64,000 bases of DNA, taken from assembly GCF_900172315.1 (NCBI RefSeq), contig NZ_FWFV01000003.1:62001-126000 (forward strand). The letters run 5' to 3'. Numbering within the stretch: the stretch's first letter is position 1; each line of letters starts with the position of its first letter. The notes under the pieces were generated by a model, which worked only from the letters and a program-made list of their open reading frames with translations, was not told where the DNA came from and ran no database searches. This stretch comes from Palleronia marisminoris (GTDB taxonomy: Bacteria > Pseudomonadota > Alphaproteobacteria > Rhodobacterales > Rhodobacteraceae). The position numbers and the translations under genes are program-made. Below are positions 28,205 through 36,307 of this stretch, piece by piece.

Positions 28205-28525
28205 CTAGGCGGGCGACTTATGGCGCGGTGTGCGGCGGCGGTGCGATCCACTCGACCGTTGTTCGACCGGCACCCCGCCCGCCGTCCTACGGATGGCCAC
28301 GCGTTCGGTGGCTGACGGTATGCCGTCCGGGAACGTCAGCCGCACGGGCGACCAGTAGCGCCAGCGCCCGCCCGCCCCTGGCCGGTAGCCAAGCGTCCGC
28401 AGCATGTCAGCAATGAACGGCAGCTTGTCGTCGGTCATGCCGTAGATGGACGCAAGCTCGTGCGGCGTGATCGTCCCATGCGCCTTCAGGATTTCGTTCA
28501 GTGTGATTGGTTGCCGATCCCTCAT
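28205..28525 (-). CDS. small hypothetical HTH-like protein
   Basis: 106 residues from the ATG at 28525, which has GGAGGATC directly upstream; an ATG four codons earlier lacks this. The N-terminal half (ITLNEILKAHGTITPHELASIYGMTDDKLPFIADMLRTLGY) reads like a winged-helix DNA-binding fold followed by RWRYWSPVRLTF. The C-terminal third is basic and disordered. It lies next to the iteron-like repeats, so a replication or regulatory role for the element is plausible but unproven. Confidence 0.6.
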   Translation of the reverse strand: MRDRQPITLNEILKAHGTITPHELASIYGMTDDKLPFIADMLRTLGYRPGAGGRWRYWSPVRLTFPDGIPSATERVAIRRTAGGVPVEQRSSGSHRRRTPRHKSPA

Positions 28526-28627
28526 GTGATCCTCCAAATGATCGGTTGTTCGTCTTGGACGGGGGGCAGTGGCCTGGGCGGTCTCATAATTTCCATAATT
28601 TATGGGATATGAGAGGCCATAATTAGG

Positions 28628-28842
28628 TTCTGTCTTTCTGTCATTTTCTGTCGGCGCTAAGTGTCTGATATTTTTGGATAACGACAGAAAGACAGAAAGA
28701 CAGGAATTGTAGAGCGCTATACAGGGGAGTTGTTATAACTGCCTACTGTGGGTAACCGGGAATTCTCGTCCGTTCTGTCGTTCTGTCTTTTCCGCCCAAC
28801 TTCAACAGGTTAGCCCGACAGAAAATGGACAGAACGACAGAA
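28628..28842. repeat. iteron-like TTCTGTC/GACAGAA array, candidate replication origin
   Basis: Ten exact heptamers: TTCTGTC at 28628, 28636, 28646, 28773 and 28781, and its complement GACAGAA at 28683, 28691, 28817, 28828 and 28836, plus a one-base variant at 28699. They form two clusters, each with direct copies at mostly 8-base steps facing inverted copies. The array fills the gap immediately downstream of the primase-helicase gene, and an AT-rich stretch (TCATAATTTCCATAATTTAT) lies just left at 28583-28602. This is the layout of a replication origin bound by an initiator, though a termination or copy-control site is possible. Confidence 0.6.
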
Positions 28843-28844
28843 CC

Positions 28845-31208
28845 TCACTGATACCCCTGAGCGGCGGCATAATTTGAGCAGGTTTCCCGCCTATTAACGT
28901 GGAAAAGTTCAGGCCGCTCGTTGTCTTCCTGAAAATATGGCATCGTCGCCCGTCCTATTTTTGTGTAGCCAAGATTTTGCAGGCATTTTGTGATCGCCTG
29001 CGGACTATAATCGCGCTTGAAAAGCTTCTTTGCCATTGTCCGACTAACCCAACCACCACGGAAGCCGGGCCTCTCCTGCTCGACCGCTTCAAGGATTGCT
29101 TGTTCAATCGGCCCGCGCGAAACACGTATGGCTTCATCAGTGCTCGTTGTGTTTGGCGCGCGCATTGGGATTGCGCCGCGTTCAACGGGATAGTTCAAAA
29201 GGTAATATGCGATTGCTTTGAGGCCGGTTTCGTGGACTCGCCAGCCCAACCACCTATAGAACTCGTGAAAATAGGCGTCGTCCATGCCGCGTGACTTCAA
29301 GTCGTCATGCGACTGAATTGCACTGTAGAATATCGCATAACGCCGTCCATTTTTTTCAACTGGAACCGCGTCCTTGTGGTTCGTGAAGAACACCCAATTC
29401 GCGGGTGTGTCGGCTTCCCGCTGGTCTTGCCCCTTCGCTTGAACCTCGCCTTCAGCCTCAGATATCAGTGGTTTTAAGACTTCAACGAGTTCGCGCTTAT
29501 CATCGACCTTGATTTCGTCAACGAGGATCAAAAGCTTATTTTGCAGCCACGCATTGAATTTCGCGCCGCTGCTGAGTAGGTCGCTTGCCTTGGGCGAGTA
29601 GAAGTAACGCCGTCCCATCGTGTATTGAAGAATGTGCTTGATTATGTTTTTTCCGACGCCTTCGGTAGACTGGATCACGGGTGCCCACGGTATCTTGTGC
29701 CCCGGATACTTCACGTTGTGGGCAATAAACTGAATGAGTAGCTGTCGGTCGTTTGGATCAGGCAATAGCTTTTCAAGAAAACTCAAGAGCCGCGTAACGT
29801 CGCCGGGTTCGCATTTGATGTTTGCTGGTCGATACACGTTGACGTACGTAAGCCCCATGTCGTCGGTTATGACTTCGCCATGAGCGCGGTCGGGTAGAAA
29901 GCGTGTGCCGAAAACCTTTGGTATTGTCCAAAGCGTCGAGTTTGTTGCAGCGGCCCACGCGTTTTGCGTTACGCTGGCCTGCTCGTCATAGATAAATTTC
30001 TTATTTCCGTAGACGGCGTTGAATGTTTTTTCATTCATCATTTCGCCGTGCGGCGTGTGAATTTTGCATTCACTAGTAACGAATGTGCAGCCCGCGAACC
30101 ATTGGCGCTGCTCTATGTCGGTCAGCATTTCGCCGCTGCAATCCATACCGGGCGGTGCAGGCGGACTAGGGTGTGCGGTGCCGGGGTCGGCAGGTGCAGG
30201 CGCGCCCTGTGGCACTATGGCCTGTGGCGCAACCGTGCGCCCTGCGAGCAGGTATTGCCCGCCAACGGCAGGGATGCGCCGCAGGATGGAACCCCAACCA
30301 ACTTGCGTCTCACGGATAGACTGCCACTGTTTGCGGTTCTCGGCGGGATCATCCGCCGCATACTGCGCGCACCATTCGGACCACATGCCGAAAAGCGTGG
30401 CTTCGTCCGCATGGTTCCAACCCGCTTGCTTGAACGCTGCCATGAAGCTGATCCAATCGCTGCGGACAAGCTTGTTCGGATCAATATGCGCGAGCGCGTA
30501 CCGCAGCCAATCGAGCGACGGCGCGGCTTGATCGGGATCGCCCAGGTTATGACGATCACTGTAGCTTTCGACTACGTTGACCGTCGCAAGCGCGGCTTCC
30601 AACACCGTCACGTCATAACGTTGCCCGTAACCGGGCAACGGCGACCACGTTACCAGTTGCGGCTCGCCTTTTTGGTGGTAGGTGCCCGGCAGGCGCATGA
30701 GCCTTGTCGCGTCAACGATGGATTTATCACCATCGAAAAACTGCGCGAACTTGCGTTGATTGAGCGTGAACCGATCATTATTACAATACGGTTGAACCGG
30801 CCAATAAACATGCGCCTTACCTGCACTCGACTGCACCGCAAACGCGGGCGCAGGATACCACGACGCAGCACGTTGCAAGTTCTGCATTGCTGATACGTTG
30901 TCTAGGTCGACGAAATGTGCGCGCACTCGCGACACGTTCATAAGGTCGCGTCCCTGCCCGTCCAACTCGCTGATCACGACAAATATGCCGTACTGCTGAT
31001 TGTTGTAGAAAATTATTGAGCGCCAACAATCCGCAAGCGTTCCTCGAAACGGGATTGCCGGAATGTCGCTTCTTACATCGCTGATCGCTCGGAAATCAAA
31101 CACTTCATCATGCGAACCAATGGTTGAAACAAAGGCGTTTGCGAGCGTGAAGTTTTGAATAGGCGCGGGTTCAGCGGCGCTAGATTGCGCTGGCGTTGCG
31201 ATGTTCAT
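28845..31208 (-). CDS. AEP primase-SF3 helicase fusion (NrS-1 polymerase-like)
   Basis: 787 residues. N-terminal archaeo-eukaryotic-type primase/RepB-like domain: metal motif HFVDLDNVS, SSAGKAHVYW with the His, and DATRLMRLPGTYHQ. A PriCT-2-like helical region follows (LDWLRYALAHIDPNKLVRSDWI...) at about 230-310. After a linker, a DUF5906-type SF3 helicase: Walker A STEGVGKN near residue 515 (N in place of S/T), Walker B LLILVDEI near 555, and sensor WVFFTNHKDAVPV. This order is that of the phage NrS-1 polymerase, which starts DNA synthesis without a separate primer. It probably replicates the excised element. Confidence 0.85.
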   Translation of the reverse strand: MNIATPAQSSAAEPAPIQNFTLANAFVSTIGSHDEVFDFRAISDVRSDIPAIPFRGTLADCWRSIIFYNNQQYGIFVVISELDGQGRDLMNVSRVRAHFVDLDNVSAMQNLQRAASWYPAPAFAVQSSAGKAHVYWPVQPYCNNDRFTLNQRKFAQFFDGDKSIVDATRLMRLPGTYHQKGEPQLVTWSPLPGYGQRYDVTVLEAALATVNVVESYSDRHNLGDPDQAAPSLDWLRYALAHIDPNKLVRSDWISFMAAFKQAGWNHADEATLFGMWSEWCAQYAADDPAENRKQWQSIRETQVGWGSILRRIPAVGGQYLLAGRTVAPQAIVPQGAPAPADPGTAHPSPPAPPGMDCSGEMLTDIEQRQWFAGCTFVTSECKIHTPHGEMMNEKTFNAVYGNKKFIYDEQASVTQNAWAAATNSTLWTIPKVFGTRFLPDRAHGEVITDDMGLTYVNVYRPANIKCEPGDVTRLLSFLEKLLPDPNDRQLLIQFIAHNVKYPGHKIPWAPVIQSTEGVGKNIIKHILQYTMGRRYFYSPKASDLLSSGAKFNAWLQNKLLILVDEIKVDDKRELVEVLKPLISEAEGEVQAKGQDQREADTPANWVFFTNHKDAVPVEKNGRRYAIFYSAIQSHDDLKSRGMDDAYFHEFYRWLGWRVHETGLKAIAYYLLNYPVERGAIPMRAPNTTSTDEAIRVSRGPIEQAILEAVEQERPGFRGGWVSRTMAKKLFKRDYSPQAITKCLQNLGYTKIGRATMPYFQEDNERPELFHVNRRETCSNYAAAQGYQ

Positions 31209-31242
31209 TGGGAAATAAGTCCTAGATCGGATTGGAATGAAA

Positions 31243-31260
31243 AATAGCTGTCAAGCTATT
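31243..31260 (-). promoter_or_regulatory. palindrome overlapping a TTGACA -35 element
   Basis: AATAGCT-GTCA-AGCTATT is a perfect 7-bp inverted repeat about 40 bp upstream of the primase-helicase start. Read on the minus strand its centre is TTGACA, a consensus -35 hexamer. A protein bound to the palindrome would block the promoter. The matching -10 is not clear. Confidence 0.4.
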
Positions 31261-31445
31261 ACGACTTCCGGTCATCCGACCGACGCGCCGGGGCTTCCTC
31301 CCGACGTTGACCATCCGGCCCCGCACAAGCGGTCTAAGCGTGGGGTGAGGGCGGGCAATGCTCAAACGGGCTAAGCAAAGTGACAGTCCCGCCCTCTATT
31401 CCAATCGCAAAGGACTTGCACCGCCGACGATAGTGAAATGCGCCG

Positions 31446-31658
31446 TCAGCGGTCAACAGGTATTTCCGCTGCTACAACGCTTTGCTCAACATAGGCGAGA
31501 AGATCAGAAGCCCGATAACGGACGTTCCGGCCCAGCTTCACATATGGAATTCGCCGTTCGCACCAGCGATCACGCTCAAGTTTCTTTTCCGAAACGCCAA
31601 GATACTCAGCCGCTTGCGCCTGCGTAACAATGGCGGGCAATGTGACGTTCTTTTCCAT
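31446..31658 (-). CDS. helix-turn-helix excisionase-like protein
   Basis: About 70 residues from the ATG at 31658, with an in-frame ATG ten codons earlier as an alternative. The core AAEYLGVSEKKLERDRWCERRIPYVKLGRNVRYRASDLLAYVEQ is the MerR/excisionase-type winged helix-turn-helix used by Xis and AlpA proteins. Located between the integrase side and the primase gene on the same strand, it probably steers excision or controls primase expression. Copy 2 of the 48-bp repeat lies upstream. Confidence 0.8.
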   Translation of the reverse strand: MEKNVTLPAIVTQAQAAEYLGVSEKKLERDRWCERRIPYVKLGRNVRYRASDLLAYVEQSVVAAEIPVDR

Positions 31659-31734
31659 ACCTGCAATCCCGCTGCATTGATCTATCATGCTGTCGGTGTA
31701 TTGCGCGTTCGGGCTTGTTGGTAGGCGTTGTGGG

Positions 31735-31782
31735 CCGCAAAAAAGGGGTCAGGGTCGCCCACGCGGCTACGATGCGGCTACA
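31735..31782 (-). repeat. 48-bp imperfect repeat, copy 2
   Basis: CCGCAAAAAAGGGGTCAG at the start and ATGCGGCTACA at the end match copy 1 (28048-28095) exactly and at equal spacing. It lies about 80 bp upstream of the HTH gene start, the same relative place as copy 1 before its gene, which favours a regulatory function. Confidence 0.55.
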
Positions 31783-31867
31783 GGACGGGCGTTTTGCCTC
31801 GCCCTAGCCGTTAATTGATTGAAAAATAAGAATGATGCGGTGGCCTGCGGCGGATATGCTGTCCGCT

Positions 31868-32488
31868 TCAGTCGTCTTCGTACAATGAGCGTATCGCGGC
31901 TTTCGTCGCGGCTTCGCGCTCCCTTGTAATCGCCTCATATTCTTCAACCGTCCGAACGCTGATCTTGAAATGACTGGCCGTGTCGGCAAGCGCGTTCTTG
32001 TGTAGCGAAGACTTTGCGATTTCGTTTTGTAGGTGGTTCATGACCGCAACCACATCGGGGTGCCCTGCCCCTTTGGGTGGCCGTCCCGCCAGTGCGTCAT
32101 GCTCATTCGCTGGCTGCGGTGCAAACAGTTCGGCCAATAGTTCACGTTCGCCCGTCCCAAGCGGCGGTTGCCGTGATCGGAGCATGCCAGCCAGGATCGC
32201 GCCAGCCTCCGCAGGGCGGTCTTCCTTCCCGCTACGCCATGCGGCGCTTGCGCGGCGCACGGCATGGGCAAACATGGTCTCGCCCGCGCGCCCGCTACCC
32301 TTCCGCAGCTTGCCCGTGACGGCCTGCGCCAGCAGTTCCAGCCCGTGCTGATCGAGCGGCTGACCGGACCGCAGGACGGCTGCAAGGGCCTTCCCTTCGG
32401 CGGCTACATCCTCGCCAGCCTTCGGACGTAGACCGCCCATAGCCCGCCGTACTGCATGCGCAAAGCCAACGTCATACGGCGCGGTCAT
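31868..32488 (-). CDS. hypothetical protein with internal duplication
   Basis: 206 residues. Two related blocks are seen: residues about 9-54 (FAHAVRRAMGGLRPK..., AVLRSGQPLDQHGLELLAQ) and about 73-120 (FAHAVRRASAAWRSG..., GMLRSRQPPLGTGERELLAEL). A C-terminal helical part (ADTASHFKISVRTVEEYEAI) resembles an HTH. It overlaps the integrase gene by 4 bp, so the two are co-translated. No known family is recognised; a regulator or accessory factor of the integrase is a reasonable idea. Confidence 0.65.
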   Translation of the reverse strand: MTAPYDVGFAHAVRRAMGGLRPKAGEDVAAEGKALAAVLRSGQPLDQHGLELLAQAVTGKLRKGSGRAGETMFAHAVRRASAAWRSGKEDRPAEAGAILAGMLRSRQPPLGTGERELLAELFAPQPANEHDALAGRPPKGAGHPDVVAVMNHLQNEIAKSSLHKNALADTASHFKISVRTVEEYEAITREREAATKAAIRSLYEDD

Positions 32489-33744
32489 GGGCCGACTTCC
32501 CGCAACATGAAGTCTTCGATGCGCTGCATGGGATCGCGCAGATCGTCGGTGGTGATTTCGCCCACGTAACCTGCCGTCACGTCGCTGGTGTTCCCGCTGA
32601 TATGGTTCAGCAGGCGTTTCAACTTGTATGCGGAAATATCGAGTGAGTTCGCAACGGCGGCAAAGGTTCTGCGAAGGTCATGTGCGGTTGCCCGCAACCC
32701 GGTGGCCTTGTGGATGCGTATGAAAGCGGTTCGCAGATCGTGCGACACTTCATCCTTTGAGTTTCCGAACACATACTTGCCGGACACTTCTTTTCGCGCC
32801 TTCAAGATTTCCGTCAGCTTTGCGCCAAGGGGCAACTGGTGATCGCTGCGATTCTTGGTGTCTCTAAACGTCACCGTCCGCTTTTCTATATCAACCTCCG
32901 TCCATGTGAGCGCGGGATAGCCATCTTGTTCATTGCCGAAAACTTCGGACAAGCGCGCGCCAGTCAGCAAGATGAACAGCAAAGCGTCGCGATGTTCGGC
33001 CCCGAACCTCAGCCCGGTTAGTTCCGTGCGAACGGCGCTTACCCAACGCGGAATGTCTTCACGCTCGACCCGTGTTTTCTTCGGTTCAGCCGCCGCCCAT
33101 TGGTTTAGCCGCTTCAACCGATCAACGGGATTTGCAGCGATGAGCGGCGTGGCACTGTCGCTTTCGTCGTTCACGTGGTTCAGTGCCGCACGAAGGTAAC
33201 GCATCGCAAGATTAGCTTGCGTAGGTGCCACTGAAGCGATTTCGGCATGACGCTTTCTGACCATTTCGCCCGTGATTTCTGTCACTGGCGTCGCCATCCA
33301 ATCCCCGAAGTGTCGCTTCGTGATGGTGTTGATATCGCGGAGTGTCCTGGCCTTCTTCAGCTTGACGCCTGAACCGTATCCCCGCCCCTTCTTCTTGGGC
33401 GCAGAGACGTACCGCTTGACCGCATCTTCTAGCGTCAGGGACTGCGCCACCTTCAAGGCTTCAGCCTCTTTCTTGCCCGCCTTCTCGGCTACGGGATCAA
33501 CGCCCCTGTTGAACGCATCCGCGTGGCGAGTTGCCTCCGCCCGTGCCCGCTTCAGGTCTGCGAACACGTCCACGCGCCCGATGGTGACGCGCCGCTTACG
33601 CCCGTTCACGCGCCCATCGAATATGAAGGATTTGGCCGTAGGCGTGACCCTCAGCCCAAACCCCCGTGGCGTGTCAAACCAGTAGAACTTCTGACCCGTA
33701 TCGGGGTGAGGCACCGCATCAATCGTCTTCTTGGATAGGTCCAC
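32485..33744 (-). CDS. int: tyrosine recombinase (P4-type integrase)
   Basis: 419 residues from a GTG. N-terminal arm-binding DUF4102-type domain (FYWFDTPRGFGLRVTPTAKSF...), a SAM-like core-binding region at about 110-210, then the catalytic domain with Arg in LLTGARLSEV, Lys in FRDTKNRSD, HDLRR near residue 350, LLNHISG and the nucleophile Tyr in TAGYVG. All catalytic residues are intact. It starts about 150 bp from attR, the usual position for tRNA-targeting integrases. Confidence 0.95.
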   Translation of the reverse strand: MDLSKKTIDAVPHPDTGQKFYWFDTPRGFGLRVTPTAKSFIFDGRVNGRKRRVTIGRVDVFADLKRARAEATRHADAFNRGVDPVAEKAGKKEAEALKVAQSLTLEDAVKRYVSAPKKKGRGYGSGVKLKKARTLRDINTITKRHFGDWMATPVTEITGEMVRKRHAEIASVAPTQANLAMRYLRAALNHVNDESDSATPLIAANPVDRLKRLNQWAAAEPKKTRVEREDIPRWVSAVRTELTGLRFGAEHRDALLFILLTGARLSEVFGNEQDGYPALTWTEVDIEKRTVTFRDTKNRSDHQLPLGAKLTEILKARKEVSGKYVFGNSKDEVSHDLRTAFIRIHKATGLRATAHDLRRTFAAVANSLDISAYKLKRLLNHISGNTSDVTAGYVGEITTDDLRDPMQRIEDFMLREVGP

Positions 33745-33763
33745 CCGGTCATCCCCCGTTGAA

Positions 33764-33863
33764 TGTAGCCACTATGTAGCCACGCTGATTAGAAGTAGCC
33801 GGTGCCTACAACGGACTTGTTAGGGGTGTTTTCCCTGCATAACAACGGAATTTCGTGGCTACA
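33764..33863. repeat. arm-type sites at the right end (TGTAGCCAC motifs)
   Basis: TGTAGCCAC occurs at 33764 and 33775 (the second as TGTAGCCACGC) and inverted as GTGGCTACA at 33855. They lie between the integrase start and attR and match words near attL, as expected for integrase arm sites. Confidence 0.5.
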
Positions 33864-33893
33864 TGGTCAGGTTAGAAGTCCTGCGGGGCGTAT

Positions 33894-33946
33894 CGCAGCG
33901 GATTGCAAATCCGTGCACACCGGTTCGATTCCGGTACTCGCCTCCA
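33894..33946 (+). repeat. attR: 53-bp direct repeat (tRNA-Cys 3' fragment)
   Basis: Exact copy of 23792-23844, carrying the anticodon arm to CCA end without the tRNA 5' half, so it is not a functional tRNA. It is the displaced original 3' end of the target gene. Confidence 0.93.
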
Positions 33947-33995
33947 TCCCCTGAACAAGCACCTGAAGACGGACGCGCCGAGCGGCGCGCCCACG

Positions 33996-35300
33996 TCATT
34001 TCTCGGGAATAAGGCCGCGGGGGCTGAACCGCAGGACCAGCAATAGCACGACGCCCATCGTCAGCAGCCGGATATGCGCGGCGGACGTCGCAAGATGTGC
34101 CTTCAGCGCCGAGCCCTCGGGCAAAGGCGATGCCAGCGCCGACATCACGAGCTGGCCGAGGGGCTCTACCTGGACCCAGAGGAACCAGATCAGGAACCCG
34201 CCCAGCACCGCGCCCAGGTTCGATCCCGATCCGCCCACGATCACCATCACCCAGACGAGGAACGTGAATCGCAGCGGCTGGTAGGAGGCCGGCGTCAATT
34301 GCCCGTCGAGGGTGGTCATCATCGCGCCGGCAAGGCCGCAGACCGCGCTGCCGATCACGAAGACCTGCAGGTGCCGGCGCGTGACGTCCTTGCCCATGGC
34401 GCGGGCGGCGGTCTCGTTGTCGCGGATGGCGCGCATCATCCGGCCCCAGGGCGAATGCAGCGCCAGTTGGGCCAGCACGAAGACGATCGCGAGAACGATG
34501 GCGAAGAGGATGCCGTAATTCGCCTTCACCCAGAGGCCGCTCGCCGTGACCGGGTCGAGGCCGAGCCCCCCGACGATATCACCGAACTCGCGCGAGCGCT
34601 GCAGGTCCACCTCGTAGGGAACGGGGCGCGGCAGGCCGATGACGTTCTTCACGCCCCGCGCGAGCCAGTCCTCGTTCTTGAGGACCGCGATGACGATCTC
34701 GGCGATCCCGAGCGTCGCGATGGCCAGGTAGTCCGACCGCAGCCCCAGCGCCGTCTTGCCGATGATCCAGGCCGCGCCCGCGGCGATCAGCCCGCCCACC
34801 GGCCAGGACAGGATCACCGGCAGGCCGAGCCCGCCCAGGTAGCCGGTCGAGGCGGCGTTCGTCCGCTCCACCGCCTCGACGCCCGGGTCGAGGACGCCGC
34901 GATAGACGAAGAAGCCTATGACGAGGATCGCCAGAACCACCAACACGCGCGCCCGCCCCGGCGCCATGCGACCGAAGGCCAGGATGGCCGCCGTGATCGT
35001 GGCAGCGCCGATCGCAAGGCCCGCCAGGATGCGGGTGCCCCCTGCGGCCCAGGCCTCTCCGACGGGCGGCATGGACACCAGCACGGTGGCCAGGCCGCCA
35101 AGGGCAACGAAACCCATGACGCCGACATTGAACAGACCCGCGAACCCCCATTGCAGGTTCACGCCCAGCGCCATCACCGCCGAGACGAGCCCCATGTTCA
35201 GGATGACGAGCGCCGAGTTCCAGCTCTGGAATACGCCTGTCAGGACGATCATCATCGCCACACCGGCGAAGAGAAGCGTGTTGCGGAGGGTCTCGTTCAT
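33996..35300 (-). CDS. livM: branched-chain amino acid-type ABC permease LivM
   Basis: About 434 residues from the ATG at 35300, which overlaps the livH stop by 4 bp; the longer open frame upstream lies inside livH and is not coding. About ten hydrophobic spans, with LivM-family features such as VNLQWGFAGLFNVGVMGFVALGG, the cytoplasmic coupling region SPWGRMMRAIRDNETAARAMGKD and GGSGSNLGAVLGGFLIW. The insertion after the first 120 residues makes it longer than most LivM proteins. Last gene of the cluster, reading toward the integrated element. Confidence 0.92.
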   Translation of the reverse strand: MNETLRNTLLFAGVAMMIVLTGVFQSWNSALVILNMGLVSAVMALGVNLQWGFAGLFNVGVMGFVALGGLATVLVSMPPVGEAWAAGGTRILAGLAIGAATITAAILAFGRMAPGRARVLVVLAILVIGFFVYRGVLDPGVEAVERTNAASTGYLGGLGLPVILSWPVGGLIAAGAAWIIGKTALGLRSDYLAIATLGIAEIVIAVLKNEDWLARGVKNVIGLPRPVPYEVDLQRSREFGDIVGGLGLDPVTASGLWVKANYGILFAIVLAIVFVLAQLALHSPWGRMMRAIRDNETAARAMGKDVTRRHLQVFVIGSAVCGLAGAMMTTLDGQLTPASYQPLRFTFLVWVMVIVGGSGSNLGAVLGGFLIWFLWVQVEPLGQLVMSALASPLPEGSALKAHLATSAAHIRLLTMGVVLLLVLRFSPRGLIPEK

Positions 35301-36307
35301 ACCGATTTCCCCTTGAAGAGGCCCGTGGGCCGGAACAGCAGAACGACCACGAGGATCATGAAGCTGACCGCGAACTTGTAGTCGGTGGACAGAAGCTGGA
35401 CGAGGTTCGACGGCTCGAGGCTGTCCGGCATCGCGTAGGCCAGCACCCGCTTCCACGCGTAGGTGATCGTCACCTCGGAGAACGCGATGACGAAGCCACC
35501 CGCGATCGCCCCGACAGGCGAGCCGAGCCCGCCGACGATCGCCGCCGCGAAGATCGGCAACAGAAGCTGGAAATAGGTGAAGGGCTTGAAGCTCTTGTCG
35601 AGGCCGTAGAGCACGCCGGCCAGCGTCGCCAGCGCGGCGACGATCACCCAGGTGACCGCCACGACCCTCTCTGGATTGATGCCCGACAGCAGCGCCAGGT
35701 CCTCGTTGTCCGAGAACGCGCGCATGGATTTGCCGGTGCGCGTGCGGTTGAGGAACCAGAACAGCGCCGCCACCACGATCACCGCCGTGATCAGCGTGAT
35801 CGCCTGGCTGGTGCGCAGGCCGAACCCCTCGTCGAGGCCCGTCCATGCCTGGAAGTCCCGGACGGTGAAGATGAACCGCGCGCCGTCATCGAAGAACTGG
35901 TCTCCCGGTCCCACGATCAGACGGACGACGCCGTTATAGATGAACATGACACCGATCGAGACGATCACGAGGATCACCGGGTTCGCCTTCTGCCGTCGAT
36001 AGAAGCGATAAACGACCCGGTCCGTCCCCAGCAGGAACAGTGCCGTCACGATGATTCCGGCCGGCAGCGCCAGAAGCGCGGTCGGGATCGGCCCCAGCGA
36101 GATTCCAAGCGCCTGCAGCCCCCATGTGAACAGGATCGTCGCCATGGCCCCGAACGCCATCGAGTCGCCATGCGCGAAGTTCGAGAACCGAAGGATCCCG
36201 TAGACCAGCGTCACTCCCAGCGCGCCCAGCGCCAGCTGCGCCCCATAGGCCGTCGCCGGGATCACCACGAAATTCATCAGCGCCACGATCGCGTTGATCG
36301 GCTCCAT
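35297..36307 (-). CDS. livH: branched-chain amino acid-type ABC permease LivH
   Basis: 336 residues, strongly hydrophobic. Family motifs: LALGALGVTLVYGILRFSNFAHGD near the N terminus, the coupling segment FLNRTRTGKSMRAFSDNEDLALLSGI, and IVGGLGSPVGAIAGGF near the C terminus. It forms the inner-membrane channel with LivM. A 92-bp gap separates it from the livF stop upstream. Confidence 0.92.
   Translation of the reverse strand: MEPINAIVALMNFVVIPATAYGAQLALGALGVTLVYGILRFSNFAHGDSMAFGAMATILFTWGLQALGISLGPIPTALLALPAGIIVTALFLLGTDRVVYRFYRRQKANPVILVIVSIGVMFIYNGVVRLIVGPGDQFFDDGARFIFTVRDFQAWTGLDEGFGLRTSQAITLITAVIVVAALFWFLNRTRTGKSMRAFSDNEDLALLSGINPERVVAVTWVIVAALATLAGVLYGLDKSFKPFTYFQLLLPIFAAAIVGGLGSPVGAIAGGFVIAFSEVTITYAWKRVLAYAMPDSLEPSNLVQLLSTDYKFAVSFMILVVVLLFRPTGLFKGKSV

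Larger units (their letters stand above)
23845..33946. mobile_element. 10.1-kb integrative satellite-like element in tRNA-Cys
   Basis: Bounded by the 53-bp repeats, with a tyrosine integrase next to the right end reading inward. The base composition is visibly lower in GC than both flanks. Minus-strand genes run from the integrase through excisionase-like proteins, a primase-helicase, an iteron-like repeat array and several small unknown proteins; a plus-strand PIN-nuclease module sits at the left end. No structural, packaging-motor or conjugation gene was recognised. A P4-like or tycheposon-like phage satellite is the best fit; a replicating genomic island is the alternative. Confidence 0.88.

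Noticed and set aside
28628-28842. Heptamer array considered as a CRISPR array
   Set aside because: Units are only 7 bp, occur in both orientations and have no regular 25-40 bp spacers.
33894-33946. Second tRNA-Cys gene
   Set aside because: Only the 3' 53 bp are present; the acceptor 5' strand and D arm are missing, so it is the attR fragment.
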